Assembly: GCF_900105075.1 (NCBI RefSeq)
Contig: NZ_FNSK01000005.1
Location: forward strand, 124,001 to 188,000
From: Rhodobacter sp. 24-YEA-8
GTDB lineage: Bacteria > Pseudomonadota > Alphaproteobacteria > Rhodobacterales > Rhodobacteraceae
Length of the DNA: 64,000 nt
Reading direction: 5' to 3'
This document shows positions 9,869-18,759 of the stretch, one piece after another. Made by a program: the position numbers and the translations under genes. The first letter of the stretch is position 1; each line of letters opens with the position of its first letter. The notes beneath the pieces are model-generated. The model had not been told where the DNA came from, searched no databases, and worked only from the letters and a program-made list of their open reading frames with translations.

Positions 9869-10213
9869 AACAGCCAATGTCAGTGTGGATGACAGATCCG
9901 GGCTCGCGTCGCATGTCACCTGCCCTGGATCCCATGATTGCTGCGTTGACTTGGGGGCTTTGCGGAGCTCTCCCATCGAGGCTTGTCCGTATTTCTGGTC
10001 CCGAACAGCAGGAATGTAGCAGGAGAAGCGGAGGTGGTCATTGCGGGCACGATCTCGTGCCCCGTCACGCAACGGGTGGCGTGGATCGCACTCGCCGGGG
10101 CTGAGGCAGAAAAAAGAAGCCGTTTCGCCTTAGGCGCAGGCCCCGGCAATCTGCCCGGTGGCGCGCCGGTAGAGAAGACCGGGGGCCGGATCTGCCGGCC
10201 CCCGCAGCGCGCT
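9869..10213. other. 345-bp convergent intergenic region
   Basis: This gap separates the plus-strand cupin gene from the minus-strand btpA-like gene. Short open frames are present on both strands, but none has a ribosome-binding site or recognisable family features. The only structure I see is the strong hairpin at 10181-10203. Confidence 0.6.
10181..10203 (-). terminator. Strong hairpin terminator after btpA-like gene
   Basis: GGGGGCCGG (10181-10189) pairs perfectly with CCGGCCCCC (10195-10203) around a 5-nt loop, 11 bases beyond the stop codon of the btpA-like gene. It probably ends the long minus-strand operon that starts near 16130. No clear U-tract is seen. Confidence 0.6.
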
Positions 10214-11020
10214 TCAGCGCCTCATCTTGCGAACAATATCCATGAAGTCCTGCGCGCGTTTGGGATCGACCGCATTCCAGGTGTGACCGTCGAGCTTGAG
10301 CGAAGAGCCCACGACACAGCCATCGGCGATCTTCAGCACATCCTCGACGGTGGCATGTTTCACGCCGGTATTGGCCAGAACCGGCGTATCAGGCAGGACC
10401 TTCTTGACCGATTCCAGATCGATCATCTTTGCCGATTCACCGGTGATCGCACCGGATACCAGCACGGCATCCGGGATCGATGAGAAAACCGCCGAACGCG
10501 CACGGTCTGCAAGCGGCCGGCTGTCAAGCGAGGCCGCGAATTCTGCAGAGACGTTGTTCAGGATCACCAGATCCTTGCGGTCCAGCTGGCGTGCCCGGCG
10601 CATCGCCCGACCGGCGTTCGGGGTCCAGGGACCCATATCCGAGGCATAGGTGCCGGTGAAAATCTCACGCACAAAGGAGGCGCCGGTCGCCGCTGCCAGG
10701 GCCACGGTGCTGTCGGGATCCCAGAGCACATTGACGCCGAAGGGTTTCTGGATCTTTTCACGCAGGCGACCGATCACGAAACCCATCGCCGAAGTCGTGG
10801 CGATATCGACCTTCAGCTCATAGGGGCGATCATTTTCATTGCCAAACATAACCGCATCGACACCGGCCGCCTGGAGCGCCTCGAGATCCTTCAATGCGCC
10901 CTGATAGATCCCCTCGATCCCTGCATCGGCATCGTAAAGGGGGGTGCCGGGCATCGGATTCAGGTGAACCATCGCAATGACAGGCCTGATCCCCGGGAAA
11001 AGCTGGGCGAATTTGGTCAT
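10214..11020 (-). CDS. BtpA/SgcQ family TIM-barrel protein
   Basis: A 268-residue protein starting MTKFAQLFPGIRPVIAMVHL with the family hallmarks MVHLNPMPGTPLYD, AGVDAVMFGNEND and, near the C-terminus, PVLANTGVKHATVEDVL. BtpA was named for photosystem I biogenesis in cyanobacteria. Its relative SgcQ lies in the E. coli sgc sugar operon, and the biochemical role is not established. Here it is the last gene of a minus-strand operon with an SDR and a MalEFGK-like importer, so a role in sugar or nucleoside-like catabolism is more likely than photosynthesis. A truncated second copy lies at 31231-31428. Confidence 0.88.
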   Translation of the reverse strand: MTKFAQLFPGIRPVIAMVHLNPMPGTPLYDADAGIEGIYQGALKDLEALQAAGVDAVMFGNENDRPYELKVDIATTSAMGFVIGRLREKIQKPFGVNVLWDPDSTVALAAATGASFVREIFTGTYASDMGPWTPNAGRAMRRARQLDRKDLVILNNVSAEFAASLDSRPLADRARSAVFSSIPDAVLVSGAITGESAKMIDLESVKKVLPDTPVLANTGVKHATVEDVLKIADGCVVGSSLKLDGHTWNAVDPKRAQDFMDIVRKMRR

Positions 11021-11093
11021 ATCAGTCTCCTTGCTCCGCCGGCCACAAGCGGCGATCTGGCGGAAATGGGTTAGAGGGTTGATGAAAGGGGGC

Positions 11094-11969
11094 TCAGGTC
11101 TTGCGACGTTCCAGCAGCCAGAAGAAGAAAACGGTGATCACCAGGATGATCAGCAAAAGCAGGAAGGCGGCCGCGCTGCCCTCATTGACCTGAAGCCCCT
11201 GGAAGGCGCGCTTATATGCAAAGAAGGACAGCAGTTCGGTCGAAACCCCAGGTCCGCCCTTGGTCAGCACATAGATCAGATCATAGGTGCGGAATTCATT
11301 GATCAGCTGGATCACGATGGCGATGGCCGAGACCGGGCGCAAAAGCGGCAGCGTGATATACCAGAACTGCTGGAACGGCCCGGCACCATCAACTTCGGCG
11401 GCTTCATAGGGCTCGCGCGGCAGTGACGCGAGGCCTGCGGAGAGCAGCAGCACGACAAAAGAGGTCTGCTGCCAGATATCGATCGAGATCAGCGTGGAAA
11501 GCGCGAGGGAGCTGTCGCCAAGCCAGTCGATCATCGGCAGGCCCATCGCCGCCAGGCTCTGGTTGATAATGCCGAGATTGGGCTGCAATAGCATCCGCCA
11601 GATCAAAGCAACCGCCACCGGCGACATCGCCATGGGCAGAGTGAGAATTGCAAAATAGAAGCCCCGCATCGCGAATACCTGGCGCAGCATCAATGCGAGC
11701 CCGAGGCCGATGATGAACTCGCCGATCACCGCTGCAACCGAATAGCGCAGCGTCAGCCAGAGCGAGTGCCAGAACAGCGGCTCTGACATGATCTTCGCGA
11801 AATTCACAATCCCTGCGAAATGCAGATCAGGGCGGATCATTGTCATGGTGGAAAGCGAGATTGCCAGCGCATAAAACAGCGGAATCCCCATCACCAGCGC
11901 CAGCATGGCAAGGCCAGGCGCGGCAAAGCTCCAGCCGGCACGGATCCTGTTTCTTGCAATCACGCTCAT
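11094..11969 (-). CDS. Carbohydrate ABC importer permease, MalF/UgpA type
   Basis: A 291-residue permease with about six transmembrane helices. The EAA loop EAAEVDGAGPFQQFWYITLP marks the CUT1 sugar-importer branch, and the segment TYDLIYVLTKGGPGVSTE is typical of MalF/UgpA proteins. It pairs with the MalG-like permease at 13348-14148. The binding-protein gene lies between the two permeases, the same arrangement as in the plus-strand system at 19.6-22.7 kb. Confidence 0.92.
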   Translation of the reverse strand: MSVIARNRIRAGWSFAAPGLAMLALVMGIPLFYALAISLSTMTMIRPDLHFAGIVNFAKIMSEPLFWHSLWLTLRYSVAAVIGEFIIGLGLALMLRQVFAMRGFYFAILTLPMAMSPVAVALIWRMLLQPNLGIINQSLAAMGLPMIDWLGDSSLALSTLISIDIWQQTSFVVLLLSAGLASLPREPYEAAEVDGAGPFQQFWYITLPLLRPVSAIAIVIQLINEFRTYDLIYVLTKGGPGVSTELLSFFAYKRAFQGLQVNEGSAAAFLLLLIILVITVFFFWLLERRKT

Positions 11970-12032
11970 GGAGCGCTCCTTCCAGGGGTTATGGGGCCTC
12001 CGGACCCGGACGGGCCCGGAGGCGGGCAGAGT

Positions 12033-13304
12033 TTACTTCGCGAGCAGTTCCTCAAGGCCTTTCGCCGAAGCCTCGAGCGCGGCCTCGACCGTGGCATCGC
12101 CGCTTGCCGCCAGCGAGATCTGGGTGCCGATCACATCCTGATATTGCGGCGTGTAGGTGAAGATCGGGAAGCTTTTGCCGGATGCCACAATCTCCCCGGC
12201 CTGGGCATAGAAGGGGTATTTCGCCAGAACCGCAGCATCCTCGAAAGTGTCCGAGCGCACCGGCGCATGGCCTTCCAGCGCGCGCCTCGCCGAGATGTCT
12301 TTCGACTGCACCCAGGAGATAAAGGTCCAGGCCGCGTCTTTCTGCTCGTCGGGGATGTTCTTCGGGATGCCCCAGCCCCAGCCGCCGCTCTCGCCATGAC
12401 CGCCCGGCATCACCGAAATCGACAGCTTGCCCGCCGCATTTGGGCAGGTCTCTGCATTGTCGATCTGCGGCAACATCCACCAATAGGTGACCATCGAGAA
12501 GCTCTCGCCGGCGCACATCAGCCGCATCGTATCGTCAAGCGTGGCAGAAAGTGCGCCGGTCTGGGCCGCGTTTGCGATCATATCGGTGTAAAGGCCAAGC
12601 GCCTGCCGGCCTTTATCAGAGTTCAGCACAACGCTGCCATCGGCGGCCAGATAATCGCCCCCCGCTGCGAAGAGATAGTTGGAGAATTCCATCGAATTGG
12701 GGTCACCGCGCTGGCCCTGCATTGCGGCGCCGTTGACGCCGCCCTCGGCCTTCATAAATTTCGCGATGGCAACATAGTCTTCCAGCGTTGCGGGCGCCGC
12801 CAGCGCCTTGCCGGTTGCCGCCTGATATTTCGCGGCCAGATCCGCGTTTTCAAGCAGATCGCTGCGATAGATCAGACCCATCGAGTAGTTGTACATCGGC
12901 AGGATCGGCATCGCCTCGTCGCTGCGGCCCAGCAGATCCAGCATCGCGGGAACAATGGGTGCCATGTCGAAGCCGGTCTTTGCGACATAGGGGTTCAGGT
13001 CTTCCAGCCAGCCGCCCGCCGGGAACTCCCCCGCCCAGAGAAAATCGACCGAAAGGAGGTTGTAGTAGCTTTCACCGCCGACAAGCTGTGCCACCAGCTT
13101 GTCATGCATATCGCCGTAACCAACCTTCTCGAACTCGACCCTGATGCCTGTTTCGGCCTCAAATTCGGGCAGCAGAGCCTCAATGATTTTTGTTTCGGGC
13201 ACGTCTTCCATCAGGGCGCGAAGCGTCACGCCATCGGCCAGTGCAGTGCTGGCCCAGAATGCGGCAGCAAGGCTGCCTGCGACAAGGAAAGCATTGGATT
13301 TCAT
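12033..13304 (-). CDS. Carbohydrate ABC importer substrate-binding protein (family 1)
   Basis: A 423-residue periplasmic binding protein starting MKSNAFLVAGSLAAAFWAS with a Sec signal peptide cleaved after ALA near residue 24. The ATG at 13304 has a GAGAGGA ribosome-binding site; an upstream ATG at 13328 would lengthen the signal peptide. Features such as YGDMHDKLVAQLVGG, SVDFLWAGEF and GGWGWGIPKN recur in the binding protein at 20482-21783, so the two are paralogues and probably bind related sugars or polyols. A lone Sec-type signal and the CUT1 partners support periplasmic sugar capture. Confidence 0.92.
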   Translation of the reverse strand: MKSNAFLVAGSLAAAFWASTALADGVTLRALMEDVPETKIIEALLPEFEAETGIRVEFEKVGYGDMHDKLVAQLVGGESYYNLLSVDFLWAGEFPAGGWLEDLNPYVAKTGFDMAPIVPAMLDLLGRSDEAMPILPMYNYSMGLIYRSDLLENADLAAKYQAATGKALAAPATLEDYVAIAKFMKAEGGVNGAAMQGQRGDPNSMEFSNYLFAAGGDYLAADGSVVLNSDKGRQALGLYTDMIANAAQTGALSATLDDTMRLMCAGESFSMVTYWWMLPQIDNAETCPNAAGKLSISVMPGGHGESGGWGWGIPKNIPDEQKDAAWTFISWVQSKDISARRALEGHAPVRSDTFEDAAVLAKYPFYAQAGEIVASGKSFPIFTYTPQYQDVIGTQISLAASGDATVEAALEASAKGLEELLAK

Positions 13305-13347
13305 CGTTTTTCCTCTCTGTTTTCGCAAATAGTCTTCTTGAGTGGAC

Positions 13348-14148
13348 TTATTTAACTGAGCCGAATGACAGGCCCTGAACCAGGTATTTCTGGATGAATC
13401 TCACCGCGATCAGCAGGGGCAGAATGGCCAGCGAGACGCCGGCCGAAACCTGCGAGATCTGCACCCCGTTTGAGGTTTGCAGCGCGGCAAGTGCCACCGG
13501 AACCGTGGCGGTTTTTGAGCCGCCGAGGATCAGCGCGAAAAGGAATTCATTCCAGGACAGGATGAACCCCAGCACAGCCGCCGCCATAATTCCTGGCGCG
13601 GCGACCGGCAGAACCACACGCCAGAACGCCCCCCAGCGGGTGGCGCCATCGGTCATAGCTGCGCCCTCCAGATCCTCGGGGATCGACTCGAAAAACCCCA
13701 TCAGGATCCAGGTCAGGAAAGGCAGATTGATCGCGGAATAGACCAGCACGAGGCCGGTCAGCGAATTGGTGAGGCCGGTGACGCGGTACAGCATGAAAAC
13801 CGGCAGCGCGAGCGCCACCGGCGGCAGCATCTGGCTTGCCAGCGTGGCGAAACGGGCAAAGCGCCCACCGGTGCGGAACCGCGCAAAGGCATAGCCCGTC
13901 ATGGCGGCCAGAGGCATCGTCAGCACCACGGAAAGCAGGGCGACAATCAGGGAATTCATGTAGTTGCGGCCGAAATTTTTCTCGGCAAACAGCGCCCGGT
14001 AATTGTCCAGCGTGACTGCGGGGAAAACCTCTCTCGAATAAGAGGCATGTTCCGGCACAAGCGAGGTGCGAAATACCCACAGGATCGGCAAAAGCACAAT
14101 CAGGCAGGCCAGGATCAGCCCCAGATGCGACAACGCGCGGCGTATCAT
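13348..14148 (-). CDS. Carbohydrate ABC importer permease, MalG type
   Basis: A 266-residue permease with about six helices. The EAA loop LEGAAMTDGATRWGAFWRVVLP and the following LSWNEFLFALILGG are characteristic of MalG/UgpE proteins. Its start overlaps the ATPase stop by four bases, so the two are translationally coupled. It forms the sugar channel with the MalF-like protein at 11094-11969. Confidence 0.92.
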   Translation of the reverse strand: MIRRALSHLGLILACLIVLLPILWVFRTSLVPEHASYSREVFPAVTLDNYRALFAEKNFGRNYMNSLIVALLSVVLTMPLAAMTGYAFARFRTGGRFARFATLASQMLPPVALALPVFMLYRVTGLTNSLTGLVLVYSAINLPFLTWILMGFFESIPEDLEGAAMTDGATRWGAFWRVVLPVAAPGIMAAAVLGFILSWNEFLFALILGGSKTATVPVALAALQTSNGVQISQVSAGVSLAILPLLIAVRFIQKYLVQGLSFGSVK

Positions 14149-15254
14149 GGCGCAGCCCGCCTTGGCCAGGCCTTGCCATCCGAGGCACGGAAGAGATGCA
14201 TCTGCGCCATATCGGCGTGCAGTGTGACCTGATCGCCGAAGGCCGGCAGGAAATGGCGCCCGGTGCGCGCTGAAATCGCAACGCCTCCTGCCGTCTCGAT
14301 GCCGATCAGGTTTTCGGCACCAAGCGCTTCGCGCACCACGACCCTGCCGGTGACCGGCAAAGTGCCGGCAGAGGGTTCCGACAGGACATCCTCTGCCCGC
14401 AGCCCCAGAATGGCCGGTTCCTGCGCGGCACTTGCATAAAGCGCGGCCTGGGCCGGCGGCAGCGCGCCCTCAAGAGGTCCGGCTTTCAGCACGAGCTCTG
14501 TGCCATGGAGGGTCAGGCTGGCCGGGATAAGGTTCATCGCAGGTGACGCAAGGAACTGCGCCACGAATGTATTGGCCGGGTTGGCATAGACCTCAAGCGG
14601 CGGGCCGACCTGTTCGATATGGCCATCACGCATGATACAGATGCGGTCACCCATGGTCATGGCCTCGACATGGTCATGGGTGACAAACACCATGGTCTTA
14701 CCAAGACGGCGATGAAGTTTCACCAGCTCCTGGCGCATCTCACCGCGCAGCTTGGCGTCGAGATTGGACAATGGCTCATCCATCAGGAAGGCATCCGGCT
14801 CGCGCACCATGGCCCGGCCAAGCGCTACGCGCTGGCGTTGCCCCCCGGAAAGCGCACCGGGCCGGCGGTCGAGATAGGGTTCCAGCCCGAGGATTGCCGC
14901 GGCTTCGGCGATGCGCCGGTCCTGCTCTGCGACAGGTGTGCCGCGCATCTTCATGCCAAAGCGCATGTTTTCACGCACTGACATATGTGGGTAAAGGGCG
15001 TAGCTCTGGAACACCACGGCGACGTTGCGGTCCCTCGGCGCAAGCTCGGTCACGTCGCGCGTGCTAATGCGGATCCGTCCCGAGGTGACCTCTTCCAGCC
15101 CGGCGATCATTCTGAGCGTTGTGGATTTTCCGCAGCCCGAGGGGCCCAGAAGCACCATGAATTCGCCTTCGCCGATGGTGAGGGAGACCTCCCTGACCCC
15201 GAACACGCCACTGCCATAATCGCGGCTGATATTGTCGAGTGTGATCGCTGTCAA
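14145..15254 (-). CDS. Carbohydrate ABC importer ATP-binding protein, MalK/UgpC type
   Basis: A 369-residue ATPase with Walker A GPSGCGKST, Q-loop VFQSYALYPHM, signature LSGGQRQR, Walker B FLMDEPLSNLDAK, switch VTHDH, and a C-terminal MalK-type OB/TOBE domain after NTFVAQFLASPAMN. It lies 75 bases downstream of the SDR gene, with no obvious terminator or separate operator between them, so SDR, ATPase, permease, binding protein, permease and btpA probably form one operon read from the divergent promoter at 16.13-16.37 kb. Confidence 0.92.
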   Translation of the reverse strand: MTAITLDNISRDYGSGVFGVREVSLTIGEGEFMVLLGPSGCGKSTTLRMIAGLEEVTSGRIRISTRDVTELAPRDRNVAVVFQSYALYPHMSVRENMRFGMKMRGTPVAEQDRRIAEAAAILGLEPYLDRRPGALSGGQRQRVALGRAMVREPDAFLMDEPLSNLDAKLRGEMRQELVKLHRRLGKTMVFVTHDHVEAMTMGDRICIMRDGHIEQVGPPLEVYANPANTFVAQFLASPAMNLIPASLTLHGTELVLKAGPLEGALPPAQAALYASAAQEPAILGLRAEDVLSEPSAGTLPVTGRVVVREALGAENLIGIETAGGVAISARTGRHFLPAFGDQVTLHADMAQMHLFRASDGKAWPRRAAP

Positions 15255-15329
15255 AAGAGCCTCATTCCCGGGCGGTTATGTGAAAAAGGCGGGTCCGGAC
15301 ATTACCGAACACGCGCGGTGGAGGCGGGA

Positions 15330-16130
15330 TCAGGTCGTGTAAACACCGCCGGTCACGTTGATCGCCTGGCCGGTCATGAAGCGGGCCGCATCCGAGCAAA
15401 GGAAGACGACAACCCCTGCGACATCCTCTGGTGTTTCGATCCGGCCGAGCGGCGTCTGGCGGATGTAATCCTGCTCTACCTCATCAGGGGTCATGCCGCG
15501 CAGTTCGGCTTCCCAGAGGATTTCGCGCTCCTGCATAGAGGTGCGCACAAAGCCCGGGCAAACCGCATTCACCCGAATGCCCTTCGGCGCCAGTTCCCGC
15601 GCAAGGCCCTGGGTCCAGCCGACCACCGCGAATTTCGAGGCAGAGTAATGTGCCAGAAGAGGAGCGCCAATCTTGGCCGCCAGCGAGGCAGTATTGACTA
15701 TGACACCACGGCTTTGCTGCAGGAAATAGCGCGAAACGATCTGGTTCGTCAGAAAAACGCCCCGCGCATTCACATCCATATTGAAGTCCCAGTCCTCGTC
15801 CGTCAGATCAACGGCCGCGCGCATGGTGGATACCCCTGCATTGGCGATGCAGATCTCGATTCCGCCAGCCAGTTCCAGCGCCTGGTCGAACGCGGCCTGA
15901 ACCGAATCGCGTTCGCGCACATCTGCTCTGACAGCATGATGACCAGCGCCGAGCGATGCCGCCGCAGCCTTTGCCGCCTCAAGGTTCAGGTCGGCAATCA
16001 CCACCTGAATTCCCTGCGCTGCCAGTGCCTTCGCAATCGCAAACCCTATCCCGGTCGCTGCGCCGGTGACGAAGGCCCGCTTGCCGTCAAGGCCCGGGTG
16101 TTGCTGCTCGGCCAGCTGATCTGCACGCAT
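15330..16130 (-). CDS. Short-chain dehydrogenase/reductase (SDR)
   Basis: A 266-residue Rossmann-fold oxidoreductase. It carries the cofactor motif TGAATGIG, DLN after beta-2 suggesting NAD(H) preference, the NANAG motif, the catalytic Ser in NTASLA and YSASK supplying Tyr and Lys. I chose the ATG at 16130 because GGGAGA lies just upstream; the open frame continues further upstream into the promoter region without family similarity. First gene of the minus-strand operon, it probably oxidises the imported polyol or sugar. Many polyol and 3-ketoacyl dehydrogenases share this pattern, so the exact substrate is open. Confidence 0.9.
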   Translation of the reverse strand: MRADQLAEQQHPGLDGKRAFVTGAATGIGFAIAKALAAQGIQVVIADLNLEAAKAAAASLGAGHHAVRADVRERDSVQAAFDQALELAGGIEICIANAGVSTMRAAVDLTDEDWDFNMDVNARGVFLTNQIVSRYFLQQSRGVIVNTASLAAKIGAPLLAHYSASKFAVVGWTQGLARELAPKGIRVNAVCPGFVRTSMQEREILWEAELRGMTPDEVEQDYIRQTPLGRIETPEDVAGVVVFLCSDAARFMTGQAINVTGGVYTT

Positions 16131-16153
16131 TTGGAATCTCCCTTGCTGGCAGA

Positions 16154-16230
16154 AATCAAACAAAACTTTCTGGATGACGCAAGAATTATGTTTGAGTATG
16201 TTCGATTTCTGCGATTTATATGTTTTGATT
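16154..16230. promoter_or_regulatory. 10-bp phased repeat array, candidate DeoR-type operator
   Basis: Tandem units ATGTTTGAGT (16188-16197) and ATGTTCGATT (16198-16207) are followed by a degenerate unit and ATGTTTTGATT (16220-16230). An inverted copy, AATCAAACA, is at 16154-16162. The array sits between the SDR and the DeoR-family gene. ATGTTCGAT matches the known GlpR half-site of the DeoR family. Closely similar 10-bp-phased units recur at 30880-30909 and 31064-31083. Confidence 0.65.
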
Positions 16231-16369
16231 TGATCGATCTTGCGCCGCTCCGACCTTGTGGCGAAGCACTTGCGCAGGCAAAACATGGAAAGGCCGGGAG
16301 ATTCCTGGCGCGATGTGATACGGGCCAGGGAATACCATACCCCTACCCCGAAAAGGATCAGGCCAGGAC

Positions 16370-17245
16370 ATGATACCGCCCGAACAGATGATTGCCACCG
16401 AACCCCCTGAGCCCGCCTCCCCCGGAGCAGCAGCGCCACAGGCCGCGACCGGGATTGCGCGCGCTCCGGCTCAGGCCCGCATGGTCCGCATTCTTGAAAG
16501 GCTGAATGAAGGGGGCTCGGTCACGGTTACCGATCTGGCCCATGAATTCGGCGTCTCAGATATGACGGTGCGCCGCGACCTTGCGGAGCTTGAACGTGAC
16601 GGCTTGCTGGAGCGCGTCCATGGCGGTGCCATCGGTCTGAGCCGCGGCCCGCTGACGGTGATTGATGATATAGAGCCCGCTTTCGAAGCCCGCGCCCGGC
16701 AGAATGCCGACCGTAAGGCCCGGATCGCTCTTGCTGCCGCCCGCCATGTGGCGGGTCGCAATGCGCTTGCCTTTGATCTGGGCACCACGGTCCTTGCCGC
16801 TGCGCGTGCGGTTGCTGCTGCGGGACCGCAGCCACAGATGCGGGTTTTCACCAACAGCATGCGCGCCGGCCAGGCGATGGCCCGCGCCGGGCTCTCTGTC
16901 TACATGAGCGGCGGCCTGATCCGGGCCGAAGAAATGTCGCTGACCGGCACCGAGGCCGTTGACGGATTTTCGCGCTATTATTTCGACGTCGCGCTGCTCG
17001 GTGCCTCGGGGATGACGGCCGAAGGTGTCTTTGACTATTCGCCGGAGGAGGCAGCCGTGAAGACGGTTTTCCTGCAGCGCTCGGCCGAACGTGTGCTGCT
17101 GCTGGACAGCACAAAGTTCCGTCGCGTCTCCACGGTGCTGATCGCCTCTCTTGCGGAACTTTCCACCCTGATCACCGATGCGCCTCCACCCCCGGATCTG
17201 GCTTCTGTGCTGGATGGGGCCGGGGTGCGGGTGATCCTTGCCTGA
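16370..17245 (+). CDS. DeoR/GlpR-family transcriptional regulator
   Basis: A 291-residue regulator. After a proline/alanine-rich N-terminus of about 40 residues comes the HTH_DeoR domain (RMVRILERLNEGGSVTVTDLA, then DMTVRRDLAELERDGLLERVHGGA) and a DeoRC effector domain with DLGTTVLAAARAV, SGGLIRAEEMSLTGTEA and LLLDSTKF, which in this family binds a phosphorylated sugar. It is read divergently from the SDR/importer operon across the repeat array and is followed by an FGGY kinase, whose product could be the inducer. The ATG at 16370 is the first in frame; the true start may be a few codons further on. Confidence 0.93.
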   Translation: MIPPEQMIATEPPEPASPGAAAPQAATGIARAPAQARMVRILERLNEGGSVTVTDLAHEFGVSDMTVRRDLAELERDGLLERVHGGAIGLSRGPLTVIDDIEPAFEARARQNADRKARIALAAARHVAGRNALAFDLGTTVLAAARAVAAAGPQPQMRVFTNSMRAGQAMARAGLSVYMSGGLIRAEEMSLTGTEAVDGFSRYYFDVALLGASGMTAEGVFDYSPEEAAVKTVFLQRSAERVLLLDSTKFRRVSTVLIASLAELSTLITDAPPPPDLASVLDGAGVRVILA

Positions 17246-17274
17246 CCCGAAACCCTGCGCAGCGGATCTTCTGA

Positions 17275-18759
17275 ATGACTGTCTTTCTCGGCCTCGATAT
17301 CGGCACAACCTCGACCATCGGCATCCTCGCGGATACTGCGGGCAAGGTGCTGTCGCTCGCCTCGCGCCCTGTCACGCTTTATGCTGAAAAGCCGGGCTGG
17401 GCCGAGGAAGACCCCGCGCAATGGTGGGCGAATTGCTGCGATCTGATCCCCGAACTTCTGGAAACCGCAGGAATTTCCGGTGCTGAGATTGCAGGCATCG
17501 GCGTGGCCGGAATGCTGCCTGCCACGGTTTTGCTGGATGAGACGGGTGCGGTGCTGCGCCGCTCGATCCAGCAAAGTGACGGGCGTGCTGGCGCAGAAGT
17601 CGAGGAGATGAAGCGCGAGATTGACGAGCCGGACTTCCTGAAAGCCGCAGGCTGCGGCGTCAATCAGCAGCTTGTGGGTGCCAAGATCCGCTGGCTGGCC
17701 CGCCATGAGCCAGAGGTTCTGGCCCGGGCAAAGGTGCTGCTTGGCTCTTATGACTATATCAATTTCCGCCTTACCGGCGTCGCGGCGGTCGAGCAGAACT
17801 GGGCGCTGGAGGCGGGAATCGTCAATGTCGCTTCGGGCAGGATCGATCTTTCCCAGGCGGCGCGGACCGGGATTCCGCCGCATCTGCTTCCGCCGCTGAT
17901 TGCCTCTTCGGCCGTGCTCGGAAAGGTTACAGCTGCCGCAGCGGCGGCAACAGGCCTTGCCGAGGGCACCCCCGTCATCGGCGGCGCTGCGGATATGATC
18001 GCCTCATGTCTTGGGGCCGGTGTGGTTTTTGGCGGCGATGTATTGCTGAAATTCGGCGGCGCGGTGGATATCCTGACCGCAACCGATGTGCTGAGCCCGG
18101 ATCCTCGCCTCTTTCTCGATTACCACCTGATCCCGGGCCTCTGGATGCCCAATGGCTGCATGTCGACCGGCGGTTCAGTGCTGAACTGGTTTGCAGACGC
18201 CTTTGCGTCCGGGATCGCTCCGCTCGATGGCTCGCGTCATGCCGCGCTTGATGCGCTGGCGGCAGACCGGCCCGCCGGCGCCATGGGGCTTACCTTCCTG
18301 CCCTATCTGCTGGGCGAGAAAACCCCCCTGCATGACCCGGCGGCACGTGGCGCCCTGAACGGGCTGACGCTGTCACATGATCTGGGCCATATCTGGCGGG
18401 CGATCCTTGAATCCTATGCCTATGCGATCCGCCACCATATCGAGATTTTCCGCGAGATCGGGCATAAGACGCGGCGCTTCATGGTCTCGGATGGCGGCGC
18501 GAAATCCTCGGTCTGGATGGGAATTGTCGCTGATTTGCTCGGGGAACCGCTGCACCGGCCTGGCGGGCATCCGGGCTCCTGCCTTGGCGCGGCATGGACG
18601 GCGGCGGTGGGGCTTGGTGCGGCGGAATGGGGTGGGATCACCGCATTTACCAGCCAGGACCGCCTTTTCACCCCCGACCCCGCCAATCGCAAAGTATATG
18701 ATGAGGGCTATGCCGCGTTCCGTGATCTCTATCGCCGACTGGACGGGTCCCAGTCGTGA
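17275..18759 (+). CDS. FGGY-family carbohydrate kinase (xylulokinase-like)
   Basis: A 494-residue sugar kinase. The phosphate-1 loop GLDIGTTSTIG is at residues 6-16, ADMIASCLGAG and KFGGAVDI lie in the central region, and the adenosine motif SDGGAKSSVWMGIVADLLG is C-terminal. Length and motifs fit xylulose/ribulose/erythritol-type FGGY kinases; the substrate cannot be named. It follows the DeoR regulator by 29 bases, and its stop overlaps the HAD phosphatase start by four bases, so regulator, kinase and phosphatase form one operon. Confidence 0.92.
   Translation: MTVFLGLDIGTTSTIGILADTAGKVLSLASRPVTLYAEKPGWAEEDPAQWWANCCDLIPELLETAGISGAEIAGIGVAGMLPATVLLDETGAVLRRSIQQSDGRAGAEVEEMKREIDEPDFLKAAGCGVNQQLVGAKIRWLARHEPEVLARAKVLLGSYDYINFRLTGVAAVEQNWALEAGIVNVASGRIDLSQAARTGIPPHLLPPLIASSAVLGKVTAAAAAATGLAEGTPVIGGAADMIASCLGAGVVFGGDVLLKFGGAVDILTATDVLSPDPRLFLDYHLIPGLWMPNGCMSTGGSVLNWFADAFASGIAPLDGSRHAALDALAADRPAGAMGLTFLPYLLGEKTPLHDPAARGALNGLTLSHDLGHIWRAILESYAYAIRHHIEIFREIGHKTRRFMVSDGGAKSSVWMGIVADLLGEPLHRPGGHPGSCLGAAWTAAVGLGAAEWGGITAFTSQDRLFTPDPANRKVYDEGYAAFRDLYRRLDGSQS

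Noticed and set aside
11820..13355. 511-codon plus-strand frame opposite the binding-protein gene
   Set aside because: Long antisense frames are common in GC-rich DNA. The minus strand here has a signal peptide, ribosome-binding site and full binding-protein motifs.
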